Positions 10,531 through 22,157 of a stretch of DNA of 64,000 nt are shown in pieces (within the stretch, counting starts at the first letter, position 1; each line of letters opens with the position of its first letter). A program made the translations under genes and the position numbers. A model generated the notes under the pieces. The model searched no databases and was not told the origin of the DNA. It saw nothing but the letters and a program-made list of their open reading frames with translations. Source of the DNA: Cryptomeria japonica (Eukaryota; Streptophyta; Pinopsida; Cupressales; Cupressaceae). Location: NCBI RefSeq assembly GCF_030272615.1, contig NC_081406.1, positions 267,769,692 through 267,833,691 of the forward strand. Direction: 5' to 3'.

Positions 10531-13477
10531 TTTGATTGTTCAAACTACCCTACATGTTGAAAGGAGAAATTTATGGGTAGTAGACAATGGCCTCTCCAAT
10601 CACATGACCAGAGATAAGAATAAATTTATCAAGTTAGAGAAATGGAATGGTAGCTCAGTAAGGTTTGGAGATAATTCTTCAATCAAAATAAAAGGAAAAG
10701 GTACATTAAACATTGATGCTAAGTTGAAAGATTATGATGTTTATTATGTGGAAGGTCTGAAACACAATCTACTAATTGTGAGTCAAATGTGTGACAAAGG
10801 ATATAAGTTTACATTTGATTCCAAAGGTTGTAAAATTAGAAAAGAGATTAGTGGTAAGCTGGTTGCAGAAGGTAAGAGAACATATGGAAATGTATATAAT
10901 CTTAAGGAATTCTTTGAGTCTCAATGTATGATGGGACAAGTTGATGAGAGTTGGCTATGGCATAGAAGACTAGGACACATCAATTTTGATAACCTTGCCA
11001 AGGTAAGCAAGAAAGGGTATCTAAGACACATACCTCAAACTATTAAGCCAACAAATATCTTTTGTGATGAGTGTCAAAAAGGTAAGCAAACAAACGTCAG
11101 TTTTAAGACAAAAGAATACTCAACTACAAAACCTCTTGAGCTGGTGTATATTGATCTATTTGGACCTACAAGAACAAGAGCCCTAAATGGAGAAAGATAT
11201 TTTATGTTGTTGATAGATGATTTCTCTAGGATGACATGGGTCACCTTCCTACAAGATAGGTCTCAATCCTATGATATATTCAAAATCTTCAGGAAGATGG
11301 TTGAGAAGGAGAGTGGATACAAGCTGAAATATTTGAGATCAGATCATGGAGGTGAGCTCACATCAAATGAGTTTGAAGAAAACCATGAGAGACATGGAAT
11401 CAAAAGACAGTATTCTGCCCCTAGGACACCACAACAAAATGGTGTTGTGGAAAGGAAAAATGGGACAATCAAGGAGATGGCTAGAACAATGCTGAATGAA
11501 GAAAATTTGTCTGATGTTTATTGGAAAGAGGTAGTCCACACTACTGTATATACACTAAACATAGTGCAGTTAAGATTAAACAATAAAATGACACCTTATG
11601 AGTTATGGTATGATAGGAAACCATCAATCAAGTATTTCAAGGTGTTTGGTAGCAATTTCTTCATCAAAAGAGATGAAGATGGTCTAGGAAGGTTTGATTC
11701 AAGAAGTGATGAAGGAATTTTCTTGGGTTACTCTATTCACAATAAGGCCTACAAGTGTTTCAACAAAAGACTAAAAAGGGTAATTGAGAGTGTTGATGTG
11801 AAAGTGGATGAAGATATATATAAAGGAAGGCAAAACTCATTTACTCTAGCACCATATGTTGAAGATGAAGATTAATCTAAGAGTGAACATGAAGAAGAAG
11901 CACCTAGCAAGGTCCCTAATAGATATCTGCAAAAGAATCACCCCAAGGATCATATTATTGGCAACAAGAATGATGGTGTCCAAACAAGAAGGAGAGAAAG
12001 AAACAATGAGAAAGTCAATCTCCACCTTATGACAGAGATGGAACCCAAAATATTTGATGAGGCCAGCAAAATTGAAAAAGTGGATAAATGCAATGAAAGA
12101 AGAGTTGTAGCAGATTGAAAAGAACAAGACATGGGAATTGGTTCCTAGACCTGCAGACAAAAATGTCATTGGAACTAAATGGGTCTATAGGAAGAAGATG
12201 AATGAAGAAGGTAAGGTAATTAGGAACAAGGCAAGGATAGTATGCAAGGTATATGCTCAAGTAGAGGGCATATATTTTGAAGAAACATTTGCACCAATTG
12301 CAACACTTGAAGTAATCCAAATGTTTTTGACATTCTCAGCATATAAAGGATACAAAGTATACCAAATGGATGCCAAATATGCATTCTTGAATGGAAATAT
12401 TGAAGAAGAGGTCTACATAGAGCAACCTGAAGGTTGTCAACTGCATGAAGATGAGAACTTTGTATGCAGATTGAAGAAAGCATTATTTGGTCTGAAGCAG
12501 GCTCCTAGAGCATGGTATTCTAGGTTGGATAAGTACTTGATTCAGTAGGGTTTCAAAAATGGAAATGCTGATAGAAACTTATATGTCAAGGTTGATGGAG
12601 ACCACATGATCATAGTTGTGTTATATGTAGATGACATCATTTTTGGAGGTAACAAAGATGTTATGTACAAAGAATTTGCCAGTTAGATACAGTCAGAGTT
12701 TGAGATGTCCATGCTTGGAGAGTTATCATATTTTCTTGGTTTGCAAATATCATAGTAGAATAAGGGCATATTCATTTCTCAAACTAAGTATGCTAAAGAC
12801 ATGTTGAAGAAATTTCAGATGGAAGACAACAAACTGGTTAGTACCCTGATGGTGACAAGATGCAAGTTGGGAAAAGATGATGTGTCACCTAGTGTTGATC
12901 AGACCTTGTATAGATCAATGAATGGTATTTTGTTGTACCTAACAACTTCAAGACTAGATATTGTGCAAGCAATGTGCATGGTAGAAATATTTCAAGCTGA
13001 TCCAAAGCAATCACATATAAATGTTGTTAGAAGAATCTTTAAATATATGTAGGGAACACTTAGTTATGGCTTGTGGTATCCAAAGAAAGGAGATTTTACT
13101 TTGCAAGCATATACTGATGTTGATTGGGTAGGTTGCATAGATGATAGGAAGAGCACCAGTGGTGGAGCATTCTTTCTTTGTGATAAGTTGGTTTCATGGC
13201 ACAACAAGAAGCAAGATTATATCTCCCTATCCATAGCTGAAGAAGAGTATATAGTTGCTGCCACATGTTGTTCTCAAGTCCTATGGATGAAACAAACCTT
13301 AAAGGATATTCAGGTATAGTTTTTGGATCCTATTCCCATCATGTGTGACAATTCAAGTGCAATCAACATATCCAAGAACCCTGTTATGCACTCAAGGATA
13401 AAACACATAGCAATTAAGTATCATTTTCTTAGGGAGAGGGTTGCAAAGAAAGAGGTAAAAGTTGAATATGTTCCCAC
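10531..13477 (+). pseudogene. pol: Copia B Pol: protease, integrase, RT, RNase H (interrupted)
   Basis: This is the same frame as Gag up to about 12080. The protease has a decayed site (VVDNGLSNHMTRD, where DSGCS is expected). Integrase looks intact: the HHCC block (HRRLGH...CDECQKGK) and the catalytic positions YIDLFGPT, LRSDHGGE and NGVVERKN. After a stop at 11873 and a 1-base shift near 12080 in an A-run, the RT follows (NVIGTKWVYRKK, YQMDAKYAFLNG, LYVDDIIFGG with YVDD at 12624-12635). RNase H comes next (YTDVDWVGCIDDRKST). Stops near 12110, 12546, 12685, 12757 (two in a row), 13050 and 13317 are all TAG where CAG (Gln) would fit. The frame is cut at 13478 by element C and resumes at 38433. 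Confidence 0.9.
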
Positions 13478-14914
13478 TAGTATGATGAAAGAATAAGAAC
13501 CCAGTCAACTACTGAGAGCGGGGGGGGGGGATGAATCAATAGATAGAAAAAATTATACAAACTTCCCAATCTCAAAATCAATCTCTCAAAGTAAACTTAG
13601 AAATATCAATGCAATATCACTATCAAAATAAAAACTCTTAAGATAAATTGGTTGACTGTTACAACAAATTAACAGTAAACAACTTCAAACTCATAAACAT
13701 CCAAATTCTTTTACTTATGCAATAAAAATTTCATTTCACAATGTTTCTGGTTACCATGACTTATCAAATTGGATTAAGTAGTTTAAGCAAATCAACCATA
13801 AGAACATAACCACAAAACATTCACCACTTGACACAATATTTTTGACGTGGAAACCCAAATGGGAAAAAACATGGTGAGATAAGAATCACAAGATAACTAT
13901 CTGAACTCTTCTGAAGTTCGACTTGTTAGGAGCCAAGCTTGTTAAAGCTTTACAAAAGTCTTGTTAAGAAAAGATCCTGTTAGGGACCACCCGGTTAAGG
14001 GATTGACTATAATGCCTTGTTAGAAGCAATACCTTGTGAGGAGTAACCTTGGTAGAGGATTTGAAAATCCAAGCTAATGGATAACCTTGTTAGAGGATTT
14101 GAATAGCACCAAGCTTGTTAGAGCTTACCCAGTTAGGGTATTTCAATTCTGTTGTAATTGTTAGAAAACAACAGGAGTTTGTTGATATGTTTGAATAGCA
14201 CTAAACTTTCTTGTTCAAATCCTTTTCATACTCCTATCTGCCTTTACTCAAACTACAGATACATCATTTGGTTCAACAACCATACACACAAATAAAACTT
14301 TTCCAACTCTCAAACTAAACAATTCATCGACCTTATAAATAAATCAATTTGGTCGGTAACACAACAAAATCCTAATCCTCTCATAGAGATTACAAACAAG
14401 TTGGTTCAAGTATGACCGCTGGATTAGATATCAATCTCTACACGTCAATAAAAAAAACCTTAACCACTCCTTGATCATTGCTTCATCTAACTTAGTAACT
14501 CATCATGCACTTTGCATTACATGCAATATACTTGCTCATTCCCTACACAAATTGTTTTTCATCAACATGCCAAAATCACTTGAGATTCTCTTCATACAAT
14601 AATCATACATGTCATAATCATTACTACTCATCATCAGATCATAAACCAATATAACCGATTCACAAAGCTTAATTAGTTATCGTTTATCAAAAACAACAAC
14701 TAGGGTTTACTGGTTCAACTCTCCAATACATAGCAATATCGGTTCACTCCACAAACTTACCTATCAGTTACAATTTCTTCACTTAGCTCTCCCTACTGGC
14801 TCCAAAACAATATTACAATAATATTACAACAATATCAACAATATCACTACCAGTTAATTGACATAAATGATAACATAACATATCATTAATGCAATCTTCA
14901 TGCAAATGCCAACA
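13478..14914 (-). repeat. 3' LTR of copia C (about 1.43 kb)
   Basis: This pairs with 37011-38432; over the first 190 bases I count about a dozen differences, mostly transitions. The minus-strand start TGTTGGCATTTGC at 14914 follows a purine tract. The outer end at 13478-13483 differs from the partner (CACTAG against TGATGG), so the exact boundary with copia B is uncertain and no clean target duplication is visible. The LTR holds the copia signature blocks (13511-13540, 13840-13880) and a degenerate GTTAGGG-like array (13915-14170). Confidence 0.85.
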
Positions 14915-15236
14915 ATCTCCCCCTTGGCATTGATGGCAATACAAAGATCAATACAATTGATTGTTGTGAGCTGTGATTGTGAATAAGAATCTAGGTTTGC
15001 ATTATCATGTATTCACCTTGTTTACCTTCTCTCTGTCAATCATACAAATCACATAGTTCTTCTCCCCCTTTGACAACAATGCCAAATTGAAAGTAAAACA
15101 TGTAATGTCAAATTTAACTGTACAACTTCAAAAACCTACAACTTGATGCCCCCTCTATGGAATAACTCCACATCTACATCAATCCTTCTGAAAAATTTGG
15201 CAAGTAGCTCCGAGACTGATGTAATCTACATCATGC
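14915..15236 (-). other. Copia C 3' untranslated region with two purine tracts
   Basis: On the minus strand a purine tract CCAAGGGGGAGAT lies directly against the 3' LTR (14915-14927). A second copy of the same module (GTCAAAGGGGGAGAAG) lies near 15060-15075. A further short purine-rich block lies near 15150. Plus-strand-primer tracts of this kind start second-strand synthesis. There is no coding sequence. Confidence 0.7.
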
Positions 15237-15325
15237 TCAACTGGCCTCATGAAGTGGTACAACCCCTAGCTGACTTCTAAGATACTCCAAAGTAGTCTTA
15301 GACAGAGGTTTAGTAAAGATATCAT
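15237..15325 (-). pseudogene. pol: Copia C Pol, C-terminal end only
   Basis: Thirty codons read DIFTKPLSKTTLEYLRS then QLGVVPLHEAS and a stop at 15237. This is the conserved end of copia RNase H/Pol. The sequence breaks off at 15325 where gypsy F begins. The rest of C Pol, apart from the N-terminal half at 34604-36940, is missing from the window. Confidence 0.8.
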
Positions 15326-15800
15326 AATTATCATAATTATAGTCCAGTTGAATCTGATTTTGGTATGGAGAGCCAACTGAAGGGCTAGTGGCTGAAGTGT
15401 TGTCCTCAATTGCACCATAGAACTCTTACATGGACCACCATTCAAACTCTTCCCATGATGAGATACTTTGTGAGGGAAGTAAGTTGAATGACTGCTTTGC
15501 AACACCCTCCAATGTTAGTAGAAAGCATTTCATGATCGTTTCTTCTGAATAGATTTTGAAGGTCTCAATAAACTAGTAAAATGATTTTATATGCCCAATT
15601 GGTGATTCCTTTTCATCTCCATGGAACCTCGACATATAGATCTCCAACTCACAGGGAGTTACATATGGATGCTTAGGGATATTACTACAATTCAATGGCC
15701 TAAATCTTCTTGGAATGTTTCTTTCTCTTTGTGGTTGCGGTTGTCATTGATCATATTGTTTTTCTGAAGGTGTTTCTTCATAAAAATATGGATATTGAAA
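15326..15800 (-). pseudogene. gag: Gypsy F Gag fragment
   Basis: The minus-strand frame contains YVTPCELEIYMSRFHGD, ESPIGHIKSFY, and then LTLEGVAKQSFNLLP followed by SISSWEEFE, the usual capsid signature of plant gypsy Gags. It is broken by TAG stops and cut at 15326, where copia C Pol begins. Its PBS and LTR lie upstream on the same strand. No pol is present. Confidence 0.65.
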
Positions 15801-16073
15801 CATTCTGAATGCTACTAATCTTTTTCATTTAATTTTCCCTTTTTATAGAGTCACCACCTCTTTCATAGAGGACATGAGTTATCTTCTTCTTCTGAGTTCT
15901 TTCCACAACAAAGTCCTTTCATATGTTTTTTTCTTTATTTCTTTTTTGATCAAATCATGACTATTTGATAGGATGAGTCTATGTCAAAGACCTCCTTCCT
16001 TACATCTTATTTCAGAGTCGCCACATTTCTTCTTGAAAGGAAATTTCTGTATTTTTGTATGAGTTCTTTCCCT
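15801..16073 (-). other. Leader of gypsy F
   Basis: Noncoding DNA between PBS and Gag. It repeats the phrase AGAGTCACCA/AGAGTCGCCA near 15850 and 16015, copies of the PBS-proximal sequence. No ORF is present. Confidence 0.4.
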
Positions 16074-16089
16074 CAGCAGAGTCACCAAT
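16074..16089 (-). other. Candidate PBS of gypsy F
   Basis: On the minus strand TTGGTGACTCTGCTG resembles the TGGCGACTC-type PBS of Tat-like plant gypsy elements. The adjacent LTR end has lost its CA. Confidence 0.5.
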
Positions 16090-17693
16090 CTATTAGGTCT
16101 CAAATCAACAGATTGGATAGGTTCTAAGGGAATGCCAATTCCTATGATCAAACCCTCCAATTTGACTTGGCCAACTTTAGAGTGAACCTATTTGGTTTCT
16201 AACTCTCTCACTTTAGGCTCTGCAGGACCTAGGCGGGTGTACCTATTCACTAGTGGCTTCCAGTGACTAGTTCTTTTTATAGCAGATTGATTGTCCTAAT
16301 CTAACTTGTTCCTACTTCAGAATGGCAAAGGTTCTTCGAGTAGGTGACTTCTAGACCAGTTTGAGATTGTTGTTGTGGAAGCTATTTGATGTTTAAAACT
16401 AACAGGTATATACACTACTCTGGATTAATTTTATTTAATTGATCCTAATTATTTTGATACAAGATTTGAATTGATATGGTGATGAGTTATGTTTGTAGAT
16501 GGCCAGTGCCTTCCTTGCTATTTGGGCTATAGAGTCTTTATATTTTCTATAGGACTTACAGTGTAAACTTATGAGACAATTTTTGAACCCCCTTTTAGGG
16601 AATCTATCAATTACGTGCTTCTTATGAGTTCTATCTTGATGCTTATATGGTAAATTGCTTGAATGAATTTAACCCTAACTTAAAGGGACCATGCAAGGAA
16701 GAGTTACAGGGAACAATTATAGTCGTAGGTAAACCCTTTTGATCCAAGTCTACAATATGGAACACAAAACTTTGCTGAAAGAACACAAGCAACCTTATCT
16801 CCTATTGATAATATCACAAGCAACAGCCTACAGAAAAATGCAGTAATCCACAACACATTCGCGAAAGAAAACAATTGATTATATTATATATCCTTGAAAA
16901 TGGTACAAAGGTGAGCCTGAGGCTACAATGTATCTGAATTCTATTTTTATTCTACTTCTCTCATATTGATTCTTTTTTTTTTTTAAATTAAAATTCTTGA
17001 GTATCCCTAATGTCCATCGGGCCTCGGGATAACATTTTTTGACTTCTCCCGTTGTCCCGATGATATAACACTTCATTGCTTCAATATGCTCCATATCAGC
17101 ATAAGTAGTGCCGATGTATCTGCTTTGTGACTTCCTTTGTGCCATTGGGTATTAGTTTAACTATCTCAGTGTTATCTCGATATGCATTTCTCTTGCCTTC
17201 GGCTTCCACTTCACTATCAGATATCTGTATAAGATATTCTGTGCTATCCCGATATGTGTTTCTTCTCCGATGGACCCGGCCTATATTACTCCATGTTCCT
17301 TATCAGTATAAAGTGCCGATGTGTTCGCTTTACATCTCCTCTATACCATCGAGGATCGGGGTGATTTTTTTGGGTATCCCAATGAGGGAACATTATCCCA
17401 ATGGACCCGCCTTCTCTCATCTACCATCAAGATAACATTTTCCAATGATTTTTGATGAGGCGGAGTTAGCCCAATGAAAACGTTCTATGGAGGTCGAGTA
17501 GGTTGGGTCATCAGAATAACATTTTTCTTCCTTCTCCGATGGCCCGATAATACTGATGAATAAGCCACCTTCCTCATCGATGATCAAGATAACTCATTTC
17601 GAGCTATCCTGATAGCATGATGAAAACTCCTTCACACTTCTTCCAGATGCCGCTGGATCAGAATAACCTTGGCCGATATAACTTAAGGGGACA
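16090..17693 (-). repeat. 5' LTR of gypsy F (about 1.6 kb)
   Basis: Bounded by the PBS at 16089 and by a minus-strand start TGTCCCCTTAAG at 17693. The same boundary phrase (GTGCACA, a short gap, then GTCCC-TTAAG) occurs at 57470-57495 beside gypsy G. Internally the phrases TATCCCGATATG and GTGCCGATGTGT recur at about 200-bp spacing (17090-17135 and 17291-17345). The right edge is less certain than the left. Confidence 0.5.
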
Positions 17694-18152
17694 AATTGTG
17701 CACGGGCGCTTTTTTGAAGTTTAAGATCACATGAAGGGGACCCGCCTAAGAAGGAAAACACATGGTGCTAATGCATACTTCCTTTGCTACTTGTTTTGAT
17801 CTATCGAGACAACCTATACCGATGGAGTAGACTGAACTGGTGCGCTAGGTCTGATTGGCAAGACTTATGCCGATAGACCAAAAGTTTACAACTTTGCAGG
17901 GGCTGAAGGGAAGATCAAAATTAGTGAGTAGAATGGATCCAAGGAGACTGAGAATGAACATAAGTTCTCTAAATAGGATAGGGAGTATGCCTTAATGGAA
18001 TCTTTTGTTGACACTTAATGGATTTGACAATTTGGCTAATGAAGTCAACTATTTTTGGATAACTGAATCAAAGCACTTTCAAGGTATTTTTTGCTAATAA
18101 ATCTCATTGGGTTTCAAATTTAAAGCTTGAAATTGTGGGGCTCCAACACCTT
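17694..18152. other. Unassigned 460 bp between gypsy F and copia E
   Basis: There is no ORF or recognisable LTR end. It may be the 3' untranslated part of another gypsy copy sharing the LTR on its left (it carries the phrase that precedes the LTR of gypsy G), or the old flank of F. Confidence 0.3.
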
Positions 18153-19123
18153 GTTAAGGGTTACCTTGTTAGAGGATTTTATGAACTCAATGCCTTTGAT
18201 TCACCCTATTAAAGGATTTATAGCAAGCTGGTTAAAGCTACCCTGTTAAGGGATTTTCCAACTATTGAAGTGATTAGAGATCAATAGGTATTACAATGAT
18301 CTAGTAATAGAACTCAATGCCAATGCAGACCCACTTTAGTTCCTTCCTTCTGTATACACACTCTATAGGTATCACTCCTCTTATCTGGTCTGAAAAGAAT
18401 CATGTATCTTTGCACTTAGATACACATGACATTTTTCAACAACTTCAACATGAAAAACAACATCGACCTTATAGGAAACAGATAGGTCGGTAGCATAAAC
18501 CCTAAACCCTAGACATTTAGGTTGAGCAAATCAGTCGGTTCAATCTTGACCATTGAAAACTTTGCATTTGAATACAACGGTCTTGAACAGATCTCAAGAC
18601 ATTCTCCATCATTCGTTCTTCACCTTTTCTTGGAGGCGATAACCCATTACGTGTTCTTCACCATTTGCAGGGGCTTCACACATTCCTGAGGTAGATAGGA
18701 ACAATCCCCTTCATGCAAGATCCTTCACGCGCATGAGGCTGACATGGCAACATGATCTAATCTCCATTAGTATGCTAACTCATCACACAATGCCATCGGT
18801 TGAATCACATAGGCTCAAAACATTTCAACCGGAAACCCTGAGGTTGGAACTACCAACCGGTAGTCATACCATATTAAACCTTGATAGAGAACATTCCATA
18901 TACCGGTTCATTTGGACAAACGTATCGCTTCACCTTTTGCACCTATACCAGTTCATAACATATACCAGTTGACTTTTCCAATTGCTTAACCTCAATAAAC
19001 TGGTTCACTCTTCAACATATTGCCGGTTCACTCTTCAACATATTACCGGTTCTCTCTTTAGCATATTGATATCAATGACAACACAATATCATCATGTCAA
19101 CATGTTCTGCACATATGCCAACA
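18153..19123 (-). repeat. 3' LTR of copia E, truncated (970 bp)
   Basis: Matches 24055-24812 of the 5' LTR with about 5% differences by eye, and continues 218 bases further to the LTR start TGTTGGCATATGTG at 19123. Its 3' half, including the outer terminus, is missing at 18153. Together the two copies imply a full LTR of about 1.5 kb. Confidence 0.8.
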
Positions 19124-19305
19124 ATCTCCCCCTTTGGCATTGATGGCAATATACAAATATATCTCTCTTTCTATATCACATCTTCTCCTTAATACTACAG
19201 GTATCTTCTCTGCTTCACATCTTCTCCCCCTTTGACAACAATGCCAAAGTGGAGGCACAAGCTTCCCTATTCCACTATGCTGCTCCCCCTGAGGAGTAGC
19301 ATCCT
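19124..19305 (-). other. Copia E purine-tract region
   Basis: On the minus strand CCAAAGGGGGAGATTG abuts the LTR at 19124. Copies of GGGGGAG recur near 19225 and 19283. TTGGCATTGTTGTCAAAG and a related TTGCCATCAATG phrase precede the first two. Confidence 0.7.
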
Positions 19306-22157
19306 TCAACACATCAATCCTAAAAAGATATGGTAGAGTAAGATATAATTGATGTGGAGCACAAACCTTAAGTTTGCCTCTTGAAGGGGCAGGACCCCTA
19401 ATTCACCTCTTAGATAGGTAAAGGTAGCCTTCAATAGAGGCTTGGTGAATATCTATGCTAACTGCTCCTCACTAGAAACATGTTCCAATACCACCTCTTT
19501 GTTCTAAACCTTTTCCCTCAAGAAATGGTACTTGAGTTCAAAGTGCTTTGTTGTAGCATGTAAAAATGGATTCTTGGAAATGTTAATTGCACTTGTATTG
19601 TCACAAAATATACTTACCGATTCAGATACAGGAACTTTGAAGCCATTCAATACATGCTTCATCCAAATAGTCTGGGTGCAATTCATAAAAGCTGCAACAT
19701 ACTCTACTTCTGTTGTAGATATAACTCTGCATTTTACTCATCCATGAGACTAGTATACCACCGAGAAAGAATGCACCAATGCTTGTGCTCTTCCGATCAT
19801 CCACATTACTAGCCCAATCAGCATCTATGAACACTTTTAGGTTAAAATCATCATTGTATGGATACCGTAATCCATAGTCAATAGTTCCCTTCAAATGTAT
19901 AAGAATCCGCTTGACTGCTACCAAGTGGGATTCTCTTGGGCTTTTATGAAACCGAGAGGTAATCCCCACTGCATGTGCAATGTTTGGTCTTCTATGCACT
20001 ACATAATGCAACTTACCAATTATTGATCGCTATTCCTTCTCATTTACCAATGCTGAGTCATCCTCTTTTGATAGTTTACAACCAGTCACCATTGGTGTAC
20101 CAACTGGTTTGCTGTCTTCCATCCCAAAGGTCTTCAACATCTCTTTGACATACTTGGATTGAGTAATAAAGATTCCATCTTTCATTTGCTGAATCTGTAG
20201 TCCAATGAAGAACTTAATGTCCCCTATGAGTGACATCTCAAATTCCTTCTTCATCTCATCTGCAAAGTCATGACTCATCTTGTCATCTCCACTAAAGATT
20301 ATGTGATCAACAAATACTTCACAGATCAGAATCTAATCTCCTTCTGATTTCAAGTAGATATTTCTATCTTCACTTGTTCTTTCAAATCCAATCTTCACAA
20401 GATGGGAGTGCAAGCGTTCATACCATGCTTTAGGTGCCTGCTTCAGTCCATACAAGGCTGTATGTAGCCTACACACCATGTCACTATCTTGTTATAGGGA
20501 AAACCCATCTGGTTTCTCTATATACACCTCCTCTTCAAGTATTCCATTTAGAAATGCAGATTTCACATCCATTTGGTATACCTTGAATCCTATAAAATTT
20601 GCATATGCAAGAAGCATATGAACTCCTTCCAATCTTGCTATTTGAGCAAAGGTTTCTCCATAGTCTTCTCCTTCTTCTTGGGCATATCCTTTGCATAATA
20701 GTCTAGCTTTGTTCCTTACCACCGTGCCATCCTCATTCAACTTGTTTCTGAAAACCCATCTAGTTCCAATGACATTTTTATGCTCTGGTTTGGGTACCAA
20801 AGACCATGTACCATTCTTCTCTATCTGGTCAAGTTCCTCTTCCATTGCCTTGATCCAGTCTTCATCTTTATGTGCCTCTTTGAATGATTTAGGTTCAAAT
20901 TTAGAGATCATACATGAGCTTTCTTTGACCTTTCTTCTTGTAAGAATTCCTACATCTTTGTCTCCTATGATTTGCTTTGGATCATGATTGAGTTTGACAT
21001 ACCTAGGTATATTCTTAAAAAATTATTCTTGCATTTCTTCTTTATCCTCATCTTCATCAGCATCAGCATCTACTAGTGTAGGAGCACAGTTACTGGTACT
21101 GGGCAGATTTACAACCGGTTCCCAGAAGGTTACTACCGATTCATCTCCTACATGCTCACTGTCGGTTTCTTTAGGTTTCTCAGAGTTTTCATCAATCCTA
21201 ACATTGATGCTTTCAACGATTCTCTAAGTCCTACTATTGAAACATTTGAGAGCTTTACTCTTGGTGGAGTATCCTAGGAATATTCCCTCATCACATTTTG
21301 CATCGAACTTACTTTGATGTTCACTTCTCTTGATATAACATTTGCTACCAAATACTCTAAAGTAGCTTACCACTGGTGTCTTACTAGTCCAGTACTCATA
21401 AGGAGTCTTATCCTTTCCTTTTTTAGATGAGTACCCAGTTCATTGTGTAGACTGCAATGCTCATCGCTTCTCTCCAAAAGGTGTGAGCAACCTTTCCTTG
21501 GATCAACATAGTTCTAGTTGCTTCAACCACAGTCTAGTTGTTCCTCTCTACTAAGCCATTTTGCTGTGGAGTCCGAGGGGCAGACAGTTGCCTCTTGATG
21601 CCATTCTCTTCACAATATTTGTTGAATTCACTGAAAGTGAATTCCCCTCGATCAGTTCTAAGGCATTTGATTCTTCTACCACTTTCCTTTTCTACCAGTG
21701 CTCTGAAAGCTTTGAACTTTCCAAAGTCTTTAGACTTGTCTTTCAAGAATGTGACCCACATCATTCTTGAGCAATTATTTGTAAGAATCATAAAATACCT
21801 ATCTCCTTGCACACTCCTTGTTTTCATAGGACCACACAAATCAGTATGCACAAGCTCAAGTAAATTGTCTGCAGTGAAAGATTTACCTTTGAAAGTTGAG
21901 GAAGACATTTTCCCAAGTTGACACTCTCTGCACAAAGGATTTTCTGGTTTGCTCAGCACAAGCAATCCTTTAACTGCCTTGATCTTACTAGCCTTCACAA
22001 TATTGTCAAAGTTTACATGGCAAAGTCTCCTATGCCATATCCAGTTGTCTTCAAACTTAGCCATAAGACATGTACTGACATTAGCATTTAGCTGAAATAG
22101 GCTACCCTTGGTCTGCATATCAGTAGCCATCAGTTCACCACTCTTTCCTTTGATTTT
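19306..22157 (-). pseudogene. pol: Copia E Pol: integrase, RT, RNase H
   Basis: Integrase shows HRRLCHVNF...CRECQLGK and the catalytic positions VHTDLCGPM, LRTDRGEF and NGLVERNN (about 21530-22130). The RT block covers NVIGTRWVFRNK, YQMDVKSAFLNG and the catalytic loop near 20305, which reads FVDH in place of FVDD; that change would kill polymerase activity. RNase H follows (FIDADWASNVDDRKST, IFCDNTSAINISKN). The end reads IFTKPLLKATFTYL and stops at 19306. Small frame breaks lie near 21530, 20490, 20280, 20030 and 19690. It lies between its own LTRs. Confidence 0.88.

Noticed and set aside
13470-13490. Clean 5-bp target duplication for copia C
   Set aside because: The bases left of 13478 (CCCAC) and right of 38432 (AGCAA) do not match, and the outer LTR end is altered, so I could not support one.
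13915-14170. Interstitial telomere repeat
   Set aside because: The TTAGGG-like units are irregular, spaced by 20-40 bases, and repeat the same pattern in every LTR of the family.
13915-14170. CRISPR-like array
   Set aside because: Repeats are degenerate, spacing is irregular, and the context is a plant LTR.
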